DNA from: an uncultured Planktomarina sp.
GTDB lineage: Bacteria; Pseudomonadota; Alphaproteobacteria; Rhodobacterales; Rhodobacteraceae
NCBI GenBank assembly: GCA_905182535.1
Contig: CAJJBZ010000014.1
Location: 18,689 to 82,688, forward strand
Length of the DNA stretch: 64,000 nt
Reading direction: 5' to 3'
Shown: positions 18,338-28,420 of the stretch, piece after piece
Numbering within the stretch: position 1 is the first letter of the stretch
Layout: the number at the start of each line of letters is the position of its first letter
The notes under the pieces: model-generated
Told to the model about the DNA's origin: nothing
Seen by the model: the letters and a program-made list of their open reading frames with translations, nothing else
Database searches by the model: none
Translations under genes and position numbers: made by a program

Positions 18338-19225
18338 TCAGACTTTAAATCGGCGTACGAAATAATCCACCATTTGACTGACCATTTCATCCGCCTGCCC
18401 ATTATCGCGAGCATCAATTAAAGCAGCCAGTGGGCCTTTGCACATGATGCTGTCCACACCAGCATCTTCGGCCATGCGGGCATAATACCCCACATCTTTG
18501 GCTGCGTTCTTAATTGCAAAAGCTAACTGCCCTGGATCATTATCAACACCGTAAGCTTTGACAAACCCCATCATGCCAGAATGCAGGGGACCAGCCGCCA
18601 TCACATCATAGAGTTGGGCCCGGTCCACACCAGCCACATCCGCCATGGCAAAGGCTTCAGCCATCGCGTTTGCGACTGTGCTTCCAAAAAAGTTATTTAT
18701 TAACTTTATAGTGTGTCCAGAACCAACAGCTCCTAAATAGAAGATATTCTCCCCAAGATCTTTCAAAATCGGCTCGATCCCATCAAAAGTATTTTTATCT
18801 CCCGATGTCATAATATTCAGCAAGCCATCCTTCGCGTGCGCTGGTGTACGGCCTAGTGGGGCGTCTAAAAAGTGGCCACCTGCTTGCAACACTTCTACAG
18901 CCAAAGTGCGGCTACTACCGGGAAGGGAGGTGCCAAAGTCAATGACAGTCGCACCGGGAAGCAAACCTGCGATCACACCGCCAGTTCCCCGCATCCGGCC
19001 TTCCACATGATCAGAAGTACCCATGCACAACATCACTATGTCGCTTGCCTGTGCAACTATTTTTGCAGTTGCAGCCTCAGTTGCTCCACGTCTAATGGCT
19101 GAATCCAAATAAGTGCGATCCAAATTTCCCAAAACAGTTAGCTGATATCCAAGGTCTTGTAAGCGGCCAACCATAGCACCACCCATTAAACCTAAGCCAA
19201 TAAATCCAATAGTTGGTTTGCCCAT
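18338..19225 (-). CDS. 3-hydroxyisobutyrate dehydrogenase-family oxidoreductase, 295 aa
   Basis: The N-terminal motif GFIGLGLMGGAM binds NAD(P). DAPLGRTPAHAKDG is the substrate-binding block, and the catalytic Lys is in HTIKLINNFF. The family reduces or oxidises beta-hydroxyacids such as tartronate semialdehyde or threonate. GAGGAG lies before the ATG. The gene heads the transcript of EamA and kdgK, pointing to sugar-acid breakdown. Confidence 0.87.
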   Translation of the reverse strand: MGKPTIGFIGLGLMGGAMVGRLQDLGYQLTVLGNLDRTYLDSAIRRGATEAATAKIVAQASDIVMLCMGTSDHVEGRMRGTGGVIAGLLPGATVIDFGTSLPGSSRTLAVEVLQAGGHFLDAPLGRTPAHAKDGLLNIMTSGDKNTFDGIEPILKDLGENIFYLGAVGSGHTIKLINNFFGSTVANAMAEAFAMADVAGVDRAQLYDVMAAGPLHSGMMGFVKAYGVDNDPGQLAFAIKNAAKDVGYYARMAEDAGVDSIMCKGPLAALIDARDNGQADEMVSQMVDYFVRRFKV

Positions 19226-19320
19226 AATTTACGCTCCTCAAAGCTTGGTTTTATAGAATACATAGTCTTAAATCAGGGTTAGAAATACTGGTCCTATTTA
19301 TATATATTTTTACTAAAACA

Positions 19321-20304
19321 TTAAACTTGAATAGAAAGTTTGGCCTCAAGCTCCTGCGCTACTCCAAGTGTTAATGTAGCATCAGCAACATCAACTAACG
19401 GTTCAGCACCGTCAATCACCGCTAAGAAATGGTCTAATTGTGCCTCCAGTGGCGTTTTTTCGTTCAGGGCGGGGCTCAAAGCCACAGGCTCAGCCGCACG
19501 CCCCCAATCAGTGCCTTTCCACAGCGTCATGGACGGAAAACTTATCGCGCCTTTTGTCCCAGTGATCCACATCATATCTTGATGGGTGATGCCGATATTT
19601 GGATTTTCACCAGTCCCTGCCTCAAAACCCCATGGGCTAGGTGTGATGTCTGAAAAGCTAACGCTTCCAACAGCACCATTTTCAAACGCCAGAGCGATGG
19701 CACCACTTTCAACTCGTGTTGATCCACGAAGCGGCTTTCCTTTTAGGGCGATAGTCTGGATGATTTCACCAACAACAAAACGTAAAATATCAATATCATG
19801 TACTAAGTTTATCATAACAGGACTACCGCCGTCATTACGCCAATTACCCTCAAAATATGCATCTGGCTTGCGCATTGCCCATAAAACTGAGACATTGACT
19901 ACCTTACCAATCAACTCATTTTCAAGGCAAGCTTTTAGCTGCTGGACCACCGCATGATAGCGACGGTGATGCCCCACAAGCGAACGTATGTTTTGGCCAC
20001 GTAATGCCGTTTCGAGCTTTTGTGCACTTTCAATTGTCTCAGAAACCGGCTTCTCGATCAGCATGTGCCAGCCGCGTTCTGCCGCTTCAATGCCATGGAG
20101 TGTGTGTAAGTGGGTTGGGGTCGCAATAATCACACCATCCACAGGCTCCAGGACATCACCCATCTTGGCGAAGCGAGGCACATCACACTGGATAGACATA
20201 TCAGGGTCTACCAAGCCAACAAGTTCGCATTCGGCATGCACCCGGACAGCTTGCAAGTGTCGGATACCTATTAAACCACCACCAACAACCAGAATACGCT
20301 TCAC
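19321..20304 (-). CDS. Gfo/Idh/MocA-family oxidoreductase, 327 aa
   Basis: The start RILVVGGGLIGIRHLQA is a Rossmann motif. IEKPVSET carries EKP, and NLVHDIDILRFV matches the catalytic region. The start is GTG at 20304, overlapping the uxaA stop as GTGA. It is the fourth member of this family in the cluster and the last gene of the uxaA, phyH and TRAP transcript. Confidence 0.87.
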   Translation of the reverse strand: MKRILVVGGGLIGIRHLQAVRVHAECELVGLVDPDMSIQCDVPRFAKMGDVLEPVDGVIIATPTHLHTLHGIEAAERGWHMLIEKPVSETIESAQKLETALRGQNIRSLVGHHRRYHAVVQQLKACLENELIGKVVNVSVLWAMRKPDAYFEGNWRNDGGSPVMINLVHDIDILRFVVGEIIQTIALKGKPLRGSTRVESGAIALAFENGAVGSVSFSDITPSPWGFEAGTGENPNIGITHQDMMWITGTKGAISFPSMTLWKGTDWGRAAEPVALSPALNEKTPLEAQLDHFLAVIDGAEPLVDVADATLTLGVAQELEAKLSIQV

Positions 20305-21803
20305 ATTACAGCTCCAATTTGCCAGGGTACAAACTCATAATCACCAAGACCCTGCCCTTCTGACTTTGTAACTTCACCAGAAGCGACACGCAAAAACATT
20401 TTATAAATCTCACGACCTTTTTCCTCGACACTGATACCTTCAGATAGGATCTGTCCGGCGTCAATATCCATGTCTTCGGCCATGCGATTAGCCATCTCAC
20501 TGTTTGTCGCTATTTTAATCGTAGGTGCAGGTTTTGATCCGAATGCAGACCCCCGCCCAGTAGTAAAACAGACAAGGTTACAACCGCCAGCAATTTGGCC
20601 AGTCACAGAAGCGGGATCATATCCCGGGGTATCCATAAATGTGAAGCCTCGGGCAGTGACAGGTTCTGCATATTTATAGACCCCCATCAAAGGCGTTGTG
20701 CCACCTTTAGATGCCGCTCCTAATGATTTTTCTAAGATTGTAGTTAGGCCTCCCATTTTATTTCCGGGGCTGGGGTTATTATCCATGGATCCATTATTGC
20801 GCGTCGTGTAATCTTCCCACCATTTGATCAAGCCAATTAGCTTGTCGCCCACCGATTGATCTACAACTCTGCGTGTCAACAAATGCTCAGCACCATAAAT
20901 TTCAGGTGTCTCAGCCAAGACCCCAGTTGCACCTTGGGCCGTCAATAAATCGCAAGCATAGCCTAATGCCGGGTTTGCGGTGACCCCAGACCACGCGTCC
21001 GAGCCGCCACACTGCAATGCAACCATCAATTCAGATGCAGGGCATTCCACACGTGTTGCCTGGTTAGCAATTGGTAGCATTTCCATTATTTTCTTTATAC
21101 CCAACTCTACGGTCAGGCGCAGGCCTGCAACTCTCTGGATATTCATAGTTTGAAACGTTGGACCTTGCTTTAGACCATAAGCCTCTAACAACCAATCAAT
21201 TTGGTTCATTTCACAGCCCAATCCGACCATGAGAACACCCGCATGGTTGGGATGTTTGGCATATCCCCACATCACCCGCTGCAGTGCTTCAAACCCATCT
21301 CCAGAATCTGCCATTCCACAACCGGTTCCGTGTACGAAAGCAGCCACGCCATCTACATTTGGGTAATCCGCAAGAACCTCAGGTGTGAAGTAATCGGCAA
21401 TCATCCGTGCGGCAGTTGCGGAGCAATTGACCGACGTGATAATTGCAATATAATTACGCGTACCGACTTTACCGTTTTCACGACGAAATCCCATAAAGGT
21501 ATCCTGCTTTGCAGCAGGCGGCATGAGGCGTAAATCAGTTGAAAATTCATACTCCATCGCCGTATTTCTAAAATCCACATTATGGGTGTGCACGTGATCT
21601 CCTGGCATGATGTCGCAAGAAGCATAGCCAATAAGCTGGGAATATTTGCGTACTGGATCCCCAAGGGCCATCTGGATCGTGGCCACCTTATGTCCAGAGG
21701 GAATTTGTGCTGTTGTCAAAACACCGTCTACAAGAGTACCAAGCGCTAATATCCGCGTTGCGGTAACCACTGTATCTGCTCGATCTAAACGTATAAAATT
21801 CAT
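20301..21803 (-). CDS. uxaA: Altronate dehydratase-family UxaA, 500 aa
   Basis: It has an N-terminal SAF domain (GHKVATIQMALGDPVRKYSQ) and a large C-terminal dehydratase domain with GFRRENGKVGTRNY, HGTGCGM and CGGSDAWSG. It removes water from D-altronate to give KDG; a galactarate dehydratase-like specificity is possible. ATG 21803 has GAGGA at good spacing, better than ATG 21809. It joins the galacturonate branch to the same KDG pool as UxuA. Confidence 0.92.
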   Translation of the reverse strand: MNFIRLDRADTVVTATRILALGTLVDGVLTTAQIPSGHKVATIQMALGDPVRKYSQLIGYASCDIMPGDHVHTHNVDFRNTAMEYEFSTDLRLMPPAAKQDTFMGFRRENGKVGTRNYIAIITSVNCSATAARMIADYFTPEVLADYPNVDGVAAFVHGTGCGMADSGDGFEALQRVMWGYAKHPNHAGVLMVGLGCEMNQIDWLLEAYGLKQGPTFQTMNIQRVAGLRLTVELGIKKIMEMLPIANQATRVECPASELMVALQCGGSDAWSGVTANPALGYACDLLTAQGATGVLAETPEIYGAEHLLTRRVVDQSVGDKLIGLIKWWEDYTTRNNGSMDNNPSPGNKMGGLTTILEKSLGAASKGGTTPLMGVYKYAEPVTARGFTFMDTPGYDPASVTGQIAGGCNLVCFTTGRGSAFGSKPAPTIKIATNSEMANRMAEDMDIDAGQILSEGISVEEKGREIYKMFLRVASGEVTKSEGQGLGDYEFVPWQIGAVM

Positions 21804-21826
21804 TTCCATTCCTCAAAGTATAAATT

Positions 21827-22780
21827 TTAGGCGCAGTGGGGCGTATCCGCAGACCACCGGTGGATATCAATATGTGGGACTGCCGCCAACCTGGCCCGAG
21901 CCTCTTCCCATTGCGCTTTACAGGCACGCCAATCAGAGAGTTCCGTTTCAGGGTACGCTCGCGAACGTACAACAAAATCAGGAAAATGCGACCGGCCCGT
22001 TGGGGGATCAGTGACGTTAAAACGAATATCAAAAGACCAGCGAAACCCACCAATGATATTAGTCAGGGAAGCATGAGGCGTTAGGGGATGAAAGAACACT
22101 GCCCCACCGGCTTTGACAGGTAAAGGTACAGCACTTGATTCATTCAAAAAATCATCAGCGATTCCAGTTTGATTCCGAGCACAATGGGGTAAAATTGTTT
22201 GCCCAGATATTTGTGACTGAACCTGTAGGCACACATTCTCAACCGTAGCATCAGTCATGGCGAGCCAGACTGTCACCATATTAGTTTGATCTGCATCTTC
22301 CAAAGCTACCGCGCAATCTTGGTGCCAGTCTGTTGCTGTAATATGGGCACGCACCTCACCGAGATTCAATTTGGCGGCTGGGGGCTTTAGCCGTACATGC
22401 TGAATAGGATTGCTGGTCAATTGCGGGCCGATCAGTTGCTCAACCACATCCAACAAGGGGACAGCTGTCAACATATTGAATACCGCCGGACCAATATGGA
22501 ACGGCGCGTCTGCCATTATCCTATCTCCCAGCAGCGAAATATCCATCGGCTGAAAGTAATCACACCCAGCCTGGTATGCACTTAACAATTTCCCGCAAAA
22601 ATCCAATTTCCCACCCGGTATCTGCACCAGACCCTCTGCAATCCAACCCTCATAAAGACCGTTTAAAAGGTCAGTATATTCTGTATTGAGCTGCCCACAT
22701 ATATTAGCAGGCATCAGGTCTGGAATTACAAGATAACCCTCTGTCTCAAACTTTTTTGTTTGATCGGAGTTTAGTATCAT
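21827..22780 (-). CDS. Phytanoyl-CoA dioxygenase (PhyH)-family protein, 317 aa
   Basis: The Fe(II)/2-oxoglutarate facial triad is recognisable: His and Asp in TDWHQDC, a distal His in PLTPHASLTN and a 2OG-binding Arg in GGFRWSFDIRF. Such enzymes hydroxylate or oxidatively demethylate small substrates. It sits in an operon between the TRAP permease and uxaA. It may therefore unmask a modified sugar acid, for example by O-demethylation; this is inference. Confidence 0.85.
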   Translation of the reverse strand: MILNSDQTKKFETEGYLVIPDLMPANICGQLNTEYTDLLNGLYEGWIAEGLVQIPGGKLDFCGKLLSAYQAGCDYFQPMDISLLGDRIMADAPFHIGPAVFNMLTAVPLLDVVEQLIGPQLTSNPIQHVRLKPPAAKLNLGEVRAHITATDWHQDCAVALEDADQTNMVTVWLAMTDATVENVCLQVQSQISGQTILPHCARNQTGIADDFLNESSAVPLPVKAGGAVFFHPLTPHASLTNIIGGFRWSFDIRFNVTDPPTGRSHFPDFVVRSRAYPETELSDWRACKAQWEEARARLAAVPHIDIHRWSADTPHCA

Positions 22781-22788
22781 AGCTCAAC

Positions 22789-24411
22789 TCACAAGAGTAG
22801 AGCTATGATGTTTGGCCAAATCAGCAGAACTGAGAGTGCTAACAACTGAATTCCAATAAAGGGCAAGAACCCCCTAAAGATATCCGTAAGGCTAATATGC
22901 GCTGGTGCGACAGACTTAAGATAAAACGCCGCTGGTCCAAACGGTGGCGATAGAAAACTGACCTGCATATTCATGCAGAACAGGACACCAAACCAAATAG
23001 CCACATGGTTAGGAGCCAGTTGACCAATAAGACCAATTTCGTCGATGGGCAGGCGCAAAACGATGGGGAGAAATACTGGAATTATCAAAAGAACGATACC
23101 AACCCAATCCATAAACGCGCCCATAAACAATAAGATTAGCATCATCGTAAGGATCACCCCCATAGTTGGAAGATCTCTTCCAACTATTAGATCTGCAACA
23201 TAGGTTGGACCACCTGCTATCGTATATGCCCCTGCAAGCGAAGCCGCACCGATGGTGACCCAAATGATTGTACCAGTAGACCTTAAAGTGCGCATCAGAC
23301 TTTCCCAAACCAGTTGGAATGATCCCTCACCACGCAAAATTGCGATAATAAGAACGGCACAAGCGCCCATGCCAGCTGCCTCAGTAATACCCGTTATTCC
23401 GCCATAAATCGACCCAAGGACAACCCCAATTACAACCATTGGCGCAACAAGACCTTTGCCCATATCCCAACCAACCTTTGCTCGATCCTTGCCAAATACA
23501 AAATATATAAGAATTAATGCTATTACGACAAGGCCACCTAACCACGGCATATGCTCTAACGTACCAAGTCGAGCTGGGTCACCCTGACTTGCCGCGTTGG
23601 AACCAGAAAATTCAAAGAATGCAGCCCGTACAAATAACACAGCAGAGAAACCGGCCACTACAATCGACATGAAGGCCCCAAAAAGCTTCCTCTTCTCAAC
23701 AGGTTCCGGATCGTTTGGATCTGGTACCGGTAGGGGCGCATCTTCTGGGTGCAAAGTTGTTCGGACGATGATGTACATAATGATCATCGAGGCCAGCATG
23801 AAACCCGGGACAAACGCAGCAGTAAACAGCGCTTTGATAGAGGTTTCTGTGATTAGCCCGTAGATAATGAGAACAATGGAAGGTGGGATCATAGTACCCA
23901 GCGAACCGGAGGCGCAAATAACACCAATTGCAAGATTTTGATTATACCCCAACCTCAACATTTGTGGAAGTGCGATTAAGCCCAAAAGCACCACTTCACC
24001 ACCGATAATGCCTGACATTGCTGCCATTATCACCGCCATAATCGAAGTCACGATCGCAATTCCACCTCGTGTCCGAGATAGCCAAACATTAAGCGAGGAG
24101 TACATATCTTTTGCAATACCAGAGCGCTCCAAAAGCGATGCCATGAAAATGAAAAGTGGTACCGATATAAGAACATAATCCGTTAATAGCCCATATATTT
24201 TTTGAGCTAGGATATATAGGGGGCCAGTCCCCGGTCGGCTAGTCAACATCCCGTCACCGAAACTTAGAGGATTTGACAAAAGTGAAGGTTCAAACTTCAA
24301 AACCAAAACTAAAACAGCAAGTGCTGCAGATGCAAGACCAAGGGGCATCCCGATAGCCAGTAATACAATAAGCGTCACCATTAAAATAAGTGAAATTGTT
24401 CCAATATCCAT
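22789..24411 (-). CDS. dctM: TRAP transporter large permease DctM, 540 aa
   Basis: A hydrophobic protein with about 12-14 membrane segments and the DctM blocks GEVVLLGLIALPQMLRLGY and CASGSLGTMIPPSIVLI. It is longer than the usual 430 aa owing to a central insertion (about residues 230-310) with a charged loop and extra TM segments. Its ATG overlaps the dctQ stop (TAATG). It takes up sugar acids with DctQ and DctP. Confidence 0.93.
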   Translation of the reverse strand: MDIGTISLILMVTLIVLLAIGMPLGLASAALAVLVLVLKFEPSLLSNPLSFGDGMLTSRPGTGPLYILAQKIYGLLTDYVLISVPLFIFMASLLERSGIAKDMYSSLNVWLSRTRGGIAIVTSIMAVIMAAMSGIIGGEVVLLGLIALPQMLRLGYNQNLAIGVICASGSLGTMIPPSIVLIIYGLITETSIKALFTAAFVPGFMLASMIIMYIIVRTTLHPEDAPLPVPDPNDPEPVEKRKLFGAFMSIVVAGFSAVLFVRAAFFEFSGSNAASQGDPARLGTLEHMPWLGGLVVIALILIYFVFGKDRAKVGWDMGKGLVAPMVVIGVVLGSIYGGITGITEAAGMGACAVLIIAILRGEGSFQLVWESLMRTLRSTGTIIWVTIGAASLAGAYTIAGGPTYVADLIVGRDLPTMGVILTMMLILLFMGAFMDWVGIVLLIIPVFLPIVLRLPIDEIGLIGQLAPNHVAIWFGVLFCMNMQVSFLSPPFGPAAFYLKSVAPAHISLTDIFRGFLPFIGIQLLALSVLLIWPNIIALLL

Positions 24412-25248
24412 TAGTCTTGTCCCACTGCGCGTTTTAGCATTTCAATTTCTTCTTGATCAGGCTCATCTGTGTGAACTTCTGGCTCTTTATTCCAGTCCGC
24501 AATCAGGTTTAGAACCGCTTGCGAGGCCACCAAAGTTATCACAATCAAAATCATCGGCTGTAATGTTGCAGGTATAGGCGGGTTAAACGCCGACCCATAA
24601 AGTTCCCACCGATAAAGTTTGTTAATAAAAACTTGTTTATAACTGCCATAAACCAGGAAAAATGCAAACATAACGATCAACGAAGTTGATATCGTATCAA
24701 AAATTCTTTGCAACCAACGGGGTGCAATGTCGTAAACTAGGAAAATACGAATATGGCTGCGTTGCTGCATCGCATAAAATCCAGCTTAAGAAAACAAAAC
24801 TAGCAAACCAAAGCGTCATTTCGTTAGCCCATTCAGTCGGCTTTTCAATGATGTAGCGTAAGAAAACTTCATACAACATGACTGAAGTCATGAGTGCGAT
24901 CATCATCATTGTGACGCGACCAATGAACAATGCCGCACTGTCAATACTACTAGCCCCGAGATACTCCATGCCGGCCGCACGCACAGTACGCGCTCCTATA
25001 ACTGCAAGGACAGGAGACAAGACCAACGCAGAAAAATCAATAATATCGATATGTCCACCAAAGATTCCAGTTAAGTTTGGCGTCACATCGCTAAGCAAAT
25101 ATATAGCTTCGATCTGCGCTTTTAGAGAAACTGATGAATAGGGCAACCAATCCAACAAAAAGGCAGGGAGATGCCAAATAAGCCAGCTCATGGTACCCAC
25201 GAACGCTAATGGCACGAGCCACTCGATAATTCCGCCTGTTTTCTGCAT
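24411..25248 (-). pseudogene. dctQ: TRAP transporter small permease DctQ, single frameshift
   Basis: The first part (25248 to about 24790) ends in membrane segments reading EWANEMTLWFASFVFLS. One extra A near 24788-24790 breaks the frame. The other frame continues GFYAMQQRSHIRIFLVYD, the conserved DctQ segment, down to VGQD before the stop at 24411. A GAGGGG precedes the start. Both halves are well conserved, so this looks like a fresh indel or an error; otherwise the transporter is dead. Confidence 0.8.
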
Positions 25249-25266
25249 GTTGATATCCCCTCGCCG

Positions 25267-26436
25267 CTATGCGTCGATACTATAGTAATTAATGAAGTCT
25301 TGGTCGGGTTCTACGCCGATACCTGGTCCAGTAGGTATTATAACGCGGCCTGCGTTCGATTTGACCTGCCCTTGAATACCCAAAGGTTCAATCAGCAGTT
25401 CGTCGCGGAATTTATTGTCCGTTGTGTCAAACTCAAGCATTGGCTCCCATGGGTGCAGGCCACCAGGCAAAGGCGGCATCGCAGCCAAAAGCTGTAGATT
25501 GGTGGCGACAGCAATTGCACTGCCCCAAACATGATTTATGACAGGTGTAAAATGTGCATGGCACAATGCTAACACCCTCAAATATTCAGATACTCCACCC
25601 AGAGCGCAAACTTCTGGCTGTGCGATATCCAAGCCACGATTTTCAAGAATATTTCGCCAGCCCCAACGATTGAACTCAGCCTCACCACCAGAGATATTAA
25701 CGGTCAAACCCGATCGTAATTCACGGTAACCATCCAAATCCTCAGGTGCAATCGGTTCTTCAAACCAATAGGCATCCAACTCTTCAAGGGCGCGCCCTAC
25801 ATAAAACGCATCAGATGTTGTGTAGCAATGGTTGGCATCAACCATGAATTTAAAATCATCGCCTACACCACGCCTAACAGCTTCACACAGCTTAACATCA
25901 GGTTTTGGTCCAAAACCGGTTTTCATCTTCGCAGCGACAAACCCCATATCCCGGATCGTAGCAGCCTCATCTTCAAATCGTTTTGCAAGATCGGCTACGG
26001 GTTCATCTCGCAGCATCATTCCATATCCATAACACGGAACATCCGTACGGTGTGCCCCACCTATCAGTTTATGAAGTGGCAAACCTGCCACCTTGCCAGC
26101 GATATCCCAAAGAGCAATATCCACTCCAGACAAAGACTGCATGGGCATACCTTTTTGTCCATGATCTCGCAAAAGGTTATAGACCTTATGCCAAATCACA
26201 TCCCGATCCATCGGATCCATTCCCAACACCATGGGTTGAATTACTTTTTCAACAATAGTTTTATTAGCAATCGCGACACTGCCTGGACCAAAACATTCGC
26301 CCCAACCTGTCACATCCTCATCAGTTTGCACTTCAACCAAATGCGCAGTTCGGCTAGCATAGTATTGCTGCGAATAACCCAAAATTTCGGGCATGTCATA
26401 TTGAAGTACATGACTTATGATGCGCGTAATTTTCAT
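25267..26436 (-). CDS. Mandelate racemase-type enolase superfamily acid-sugar enzyme, 389 aa
   Basis: It shows AKMKTG (K-x-K base), metal ligands VDANHCY, EEPI and SGGE, and the late catalytic His in INHVWGSA. This arrangement recalls galactarolactone cycloisomerase or glucarate/galactarate-type dehydratases. It lies between dctP and dctQ in the transcript, so its substrate is probably what the TRAP system imports. The specific substrate is not decidable here. Confidence 0.85.
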   Translation of the reverse strand: MKITRIISHVLQYDMPEILGYSQQYYASRTAHLVEVQTDEDVTGWGECFGPGSVAIANKTIVEKVIQPMVLGMDPMDRDVIWHKVYNLLRDHGQKGMPMQSLSGVDIALWDIAGKVAGLPLHKLIGGAHRTDVPCYGYGMMLRDEPVADLAKRFEDEAATIRDMGFVAAKMKTGFGPKPDVKLCEAVRRGVGDDFKFMVDANHCYTTSDAFYVGRALEELDAYWFEEPIAPEDLDGYRELRSGLTVNISGGEAEFNRWGWRNILENRGLDIAQPEVCALGGVSEYLRVLALCHAHFTPVINHVWGSAIAVATNLQLLAAMPPLPGGLHPWEPMLEFDTTDNKFRDELLIEPLGIQGQVKSNAGRVIIPTGPGIGVEPDQDFINYYSIDA

Positions 26437-26456
26437 GTCATCCAGTCTCTATAAGT

Positions 26457-26489
26457 AAAAACGACAAGGCCATAAAAACAGCCTTGTCG
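26457..26489 (-). terminator. Partial intrinsic terminator after dctP
   Basis: On the minus strand CGACAAGGC and GCCTTGTCG form a nine-base-pair perfect stem with a ten-base loop, followed by TTTTT. It lies between dctP and the acid-sugar enzyme. This would let dctP be made in excess of the permease genes. Confidence 0.7.
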
Positions 26490-26516
26490 CACTAAGATAA
26501 TAGTAAAAAATACCGA

Positions 26517-27539
26517 TTACTTCATTGCACCTAGATCTTTCAGGAATGAGATGTGGCTAGCAAGAAGTGCTTTGGCTTCTGGAGTTGTAGCAAATTCAGT
26601 CCAACCAATTTGTACGGCTGCACGATATTTTGCCAGATCTTCTGGAGCCCACTCATACAAGTTGATGCCCTTAGCGCGCAGATCTTTAGCAGTCTGGGCG
26701 TTCATGACTTCATTCTTAGTTGCATTTTGCAACGCTAAGCTTTCCATCGCAACTTCGATGATTTTTTGGTGATGCGCAGGCATCGCGTCCCAAACAGACT
26801 TGTTACACGCAAGGTGATCTGCTGGCATGGAGTGGAAACCTGGATAGTTTGTGTGCTCACCAATATCATACAAACCTAGTCCAACGTTATTGGTTAAGTT
26901 TGCAGCATCTGCACCGTCGATGATGCCAGTTTCAAGCGCCGTAAAGATCTCTGTGAAATCCATCACAATCGGTGATGCACCCAAAGCTGCAAACACTTTT
27001 GTTGCGAGACCTGGAGGTGAGCGGAATTTCCAATCTTTGAAATCAGCAGCTGTACGGATCGGTTTGGTTGATACCAAAGACTCTGGACCCGGGATCCACC
27101 ACCCAACAAACTCCATGTCGTAACCGTTATAAAGTTCGTTTAAAGCTGCGCGGCCACCACCGTGCAGCATCCATGCCATTTGCTGGTATGGGTTCTGATA
27201 GCCACCAAGCAGGTCGCCAGCAAATTGGAACGCAGGGTTCTTACCAGTTTGGTAACCACCGCCTGTCATGTCACAATCAAGGATACCCGTTGCAGCGGCA
27301 TCAAATGTTTCTACTGACTTAACCACAGATGAGGAATAAAACATCTCAACAGCGATTTCGCCATTGGACATCAACTGAATATCATCGATGAACTTTGCGG
27401 CCATTTGGCCAGAAAGCTGTTCAGGTGAGAAGTGCGTTTGCATACGCAAAGTTGTAGTAGCATGGCCATCAGCGAATGCCGCTGATGCTGCCATGGAAGC
27501 AATTACGGCAACTGAAGCCGCAGTTTTCATAAAGTTCAT
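26517..27539 (-). CDS. dctP: TRAP transporter solute-binding protein DctP, 340 aa
   Basis: The signal peptide MNFMKTAASVAVIASMAASA is followed by a DctP fold. The conserved region KFRSPPGLATKVFAALGA holds the Arg that salt-bridges a carboxylate, and FTEIFTALETGIIDGAD is a family block. GGGAGGACAAT precedes ATG 27539, so the longer reading to 27563 is rejected. It delivers an organic acid, here most likely a sugar acid. It is the first gene of the TRAP operon and divergent from the GntR gene. Confidence 0.93.
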   Translation of the reverse strand: MNFMKTAASVAVIASMAASAAFADGHATTTLRMQTHFSPEQLSGQMAAKFIDDIQLMSNGEIAVEMFYSSSVVKSVETFDAAATGILDCDMTGGGYQTGKNPAFQFAGDLLGGYQNPYQQMAWMLHGGGRAALNELYNGYDMEFVGWWIPGPESLVSTKPIRTAADFKDWKFRSPPGLATKVFAALGASPIVMDFTEIFTALETGIIDGADAANLTNNVGLGLYDIGEHTNYPGFHSMPADHLACNKSVWDAMPAHHQKIIEVAMESLALQNATKNEVMNAQTAKDLRAKGINLYEWAPEDLAKYRAAVQIGWTEFATTPEAKALLASHISFLKDLGAMK

Positions 27540-27561
27540 ATTGTCCTCCCAGACGGTAAGC

Positions 27562-27598
27562 ATTTGAATTCGGGTATCTTAAGATACAAAATCGAATT
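27562..27598. promoter_or_regulatory. Palindromic operator between dctP and gntR
   Basis: A perfect 14-bp palindrome GTATCTTAAGATAC (27574-27587) is nested in a wider imperfect inverted repeat (GAATTCG ... CGAATTT). It sits 35-48 bp before the dctP start in the divergent spacer, a natural place for the GntR protein encoded next door. I see no second copy of the full palindrome in the window. Confidence 0.5.
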
Positions 27599-27728
27599 TC
27601 AGAGTATTAGCGTAGGACGACGAATCGAGATCAGCAAGAAAAAAATGAAATTACCAACAATTTCGAGATTTTAGTTAATTATCGAAATAGTATTACCTAT
27701 TATGAAATATCGTGTTAGGAAAACTTCC

Positions 27729-28394
27729 ATGGCAAATGATAATGATGTTTATCTCGAACTTGAAAAAAGACTGACTACAAATGAGTTTCTACACGGCACT
27801 AAATTGCGCGCTGAAATTTTGCGGGTAGAGTTTGGATGCTCCGCAAGTACTGTCAGAGAAGTTTTGTTTAGGCTGGCTACCCAAGGACTGGTCGATTTCA
27901 AGGAACAACGGGGCTTTCGGGTTCCAGATTTGTCACCTAAAAAATTAATAGAACTTACCCACCTGCGTGTCATGCTGGAGGAGGAAGGCGCTATTCTTTC
28001 TATACGCCAAGGCGGGGTTGCTTGGGAAGCGCGGCTGACAGCAGCGCACCATAAATTAAGCCATATAGAAAAACGCATACACGCCCTGGATGACCCAACG
28101 CCTCTAATTGATATTTGGTTTAGCTCTGAAAAAGAATTTCACCAAACACTCATCTCGGCATGTGGATCCACGACTTTGAAACAAATGCATAGTTTGATTT
28201 ATGCCCAGTTCAGGCAGCAGTTAATGGAGGCAGACAGAAGATTTGACTTCATATCAGGTAATATCAAACATCATTATGACATTCTGGAGGCTGCGCTGTC
28301 CGCTGACGAAAACCTGACACGTAAACGAATACGTGACCATCTGGCGCGCCATTTAACAGGAGAGACAATTGCCTCTCAAAAACCATCAACTTGA
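27729..28394 (+). CDS. GntR-family transcriptional regulator (FadR/FCD subfamily), 221 aa
   Basis: The N-terminal winged helix includes TKLRAEILRVEFGCSASTVREVLFRLATQGLV. The C-terminal FCD domain has metal-type His residues in EFHQTLI, HHYDILEAAL and IRDHLARHL. I start at ATG 27729 (AGGA eight bases before); ATG 27702 has no ribosome site. It is divergent from the TRAP operon and probably represses it until a sugar acid binds. Confidence 0.88.
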   Translation: MANDNDVYLELEKRLTTNEFLHGTKLRAEILRVEFGCSASTVREVLFRLATQGLVDFKEQRGFRVPDLSPKKLIELTHLRVMLEEEGAILSIRQGGVAWEARLTAAHHKLSHIEKRIHALDDPTPLIDIWFSSEKEFHQTLISACGSTTLKQMHSLIYAQFRQQLMEADRRFDFISGNIKHHYDILEAALSADENLTRKRIRDHLARHLTGETIASQKPST

Positions 28395-28420
28395 CCATCA
28401 ACGGCAGAAAGTAACGCAAG

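Noticed and set aside
25828..26454. 208-codon plus-strand ORF opposite the enolase-superfamily gene
   Set aside because: The minus-strand gene has all catalytic residues; the antisense product is low-complexity and rich in His/Ser/Ile, as expected of a shadow frame.
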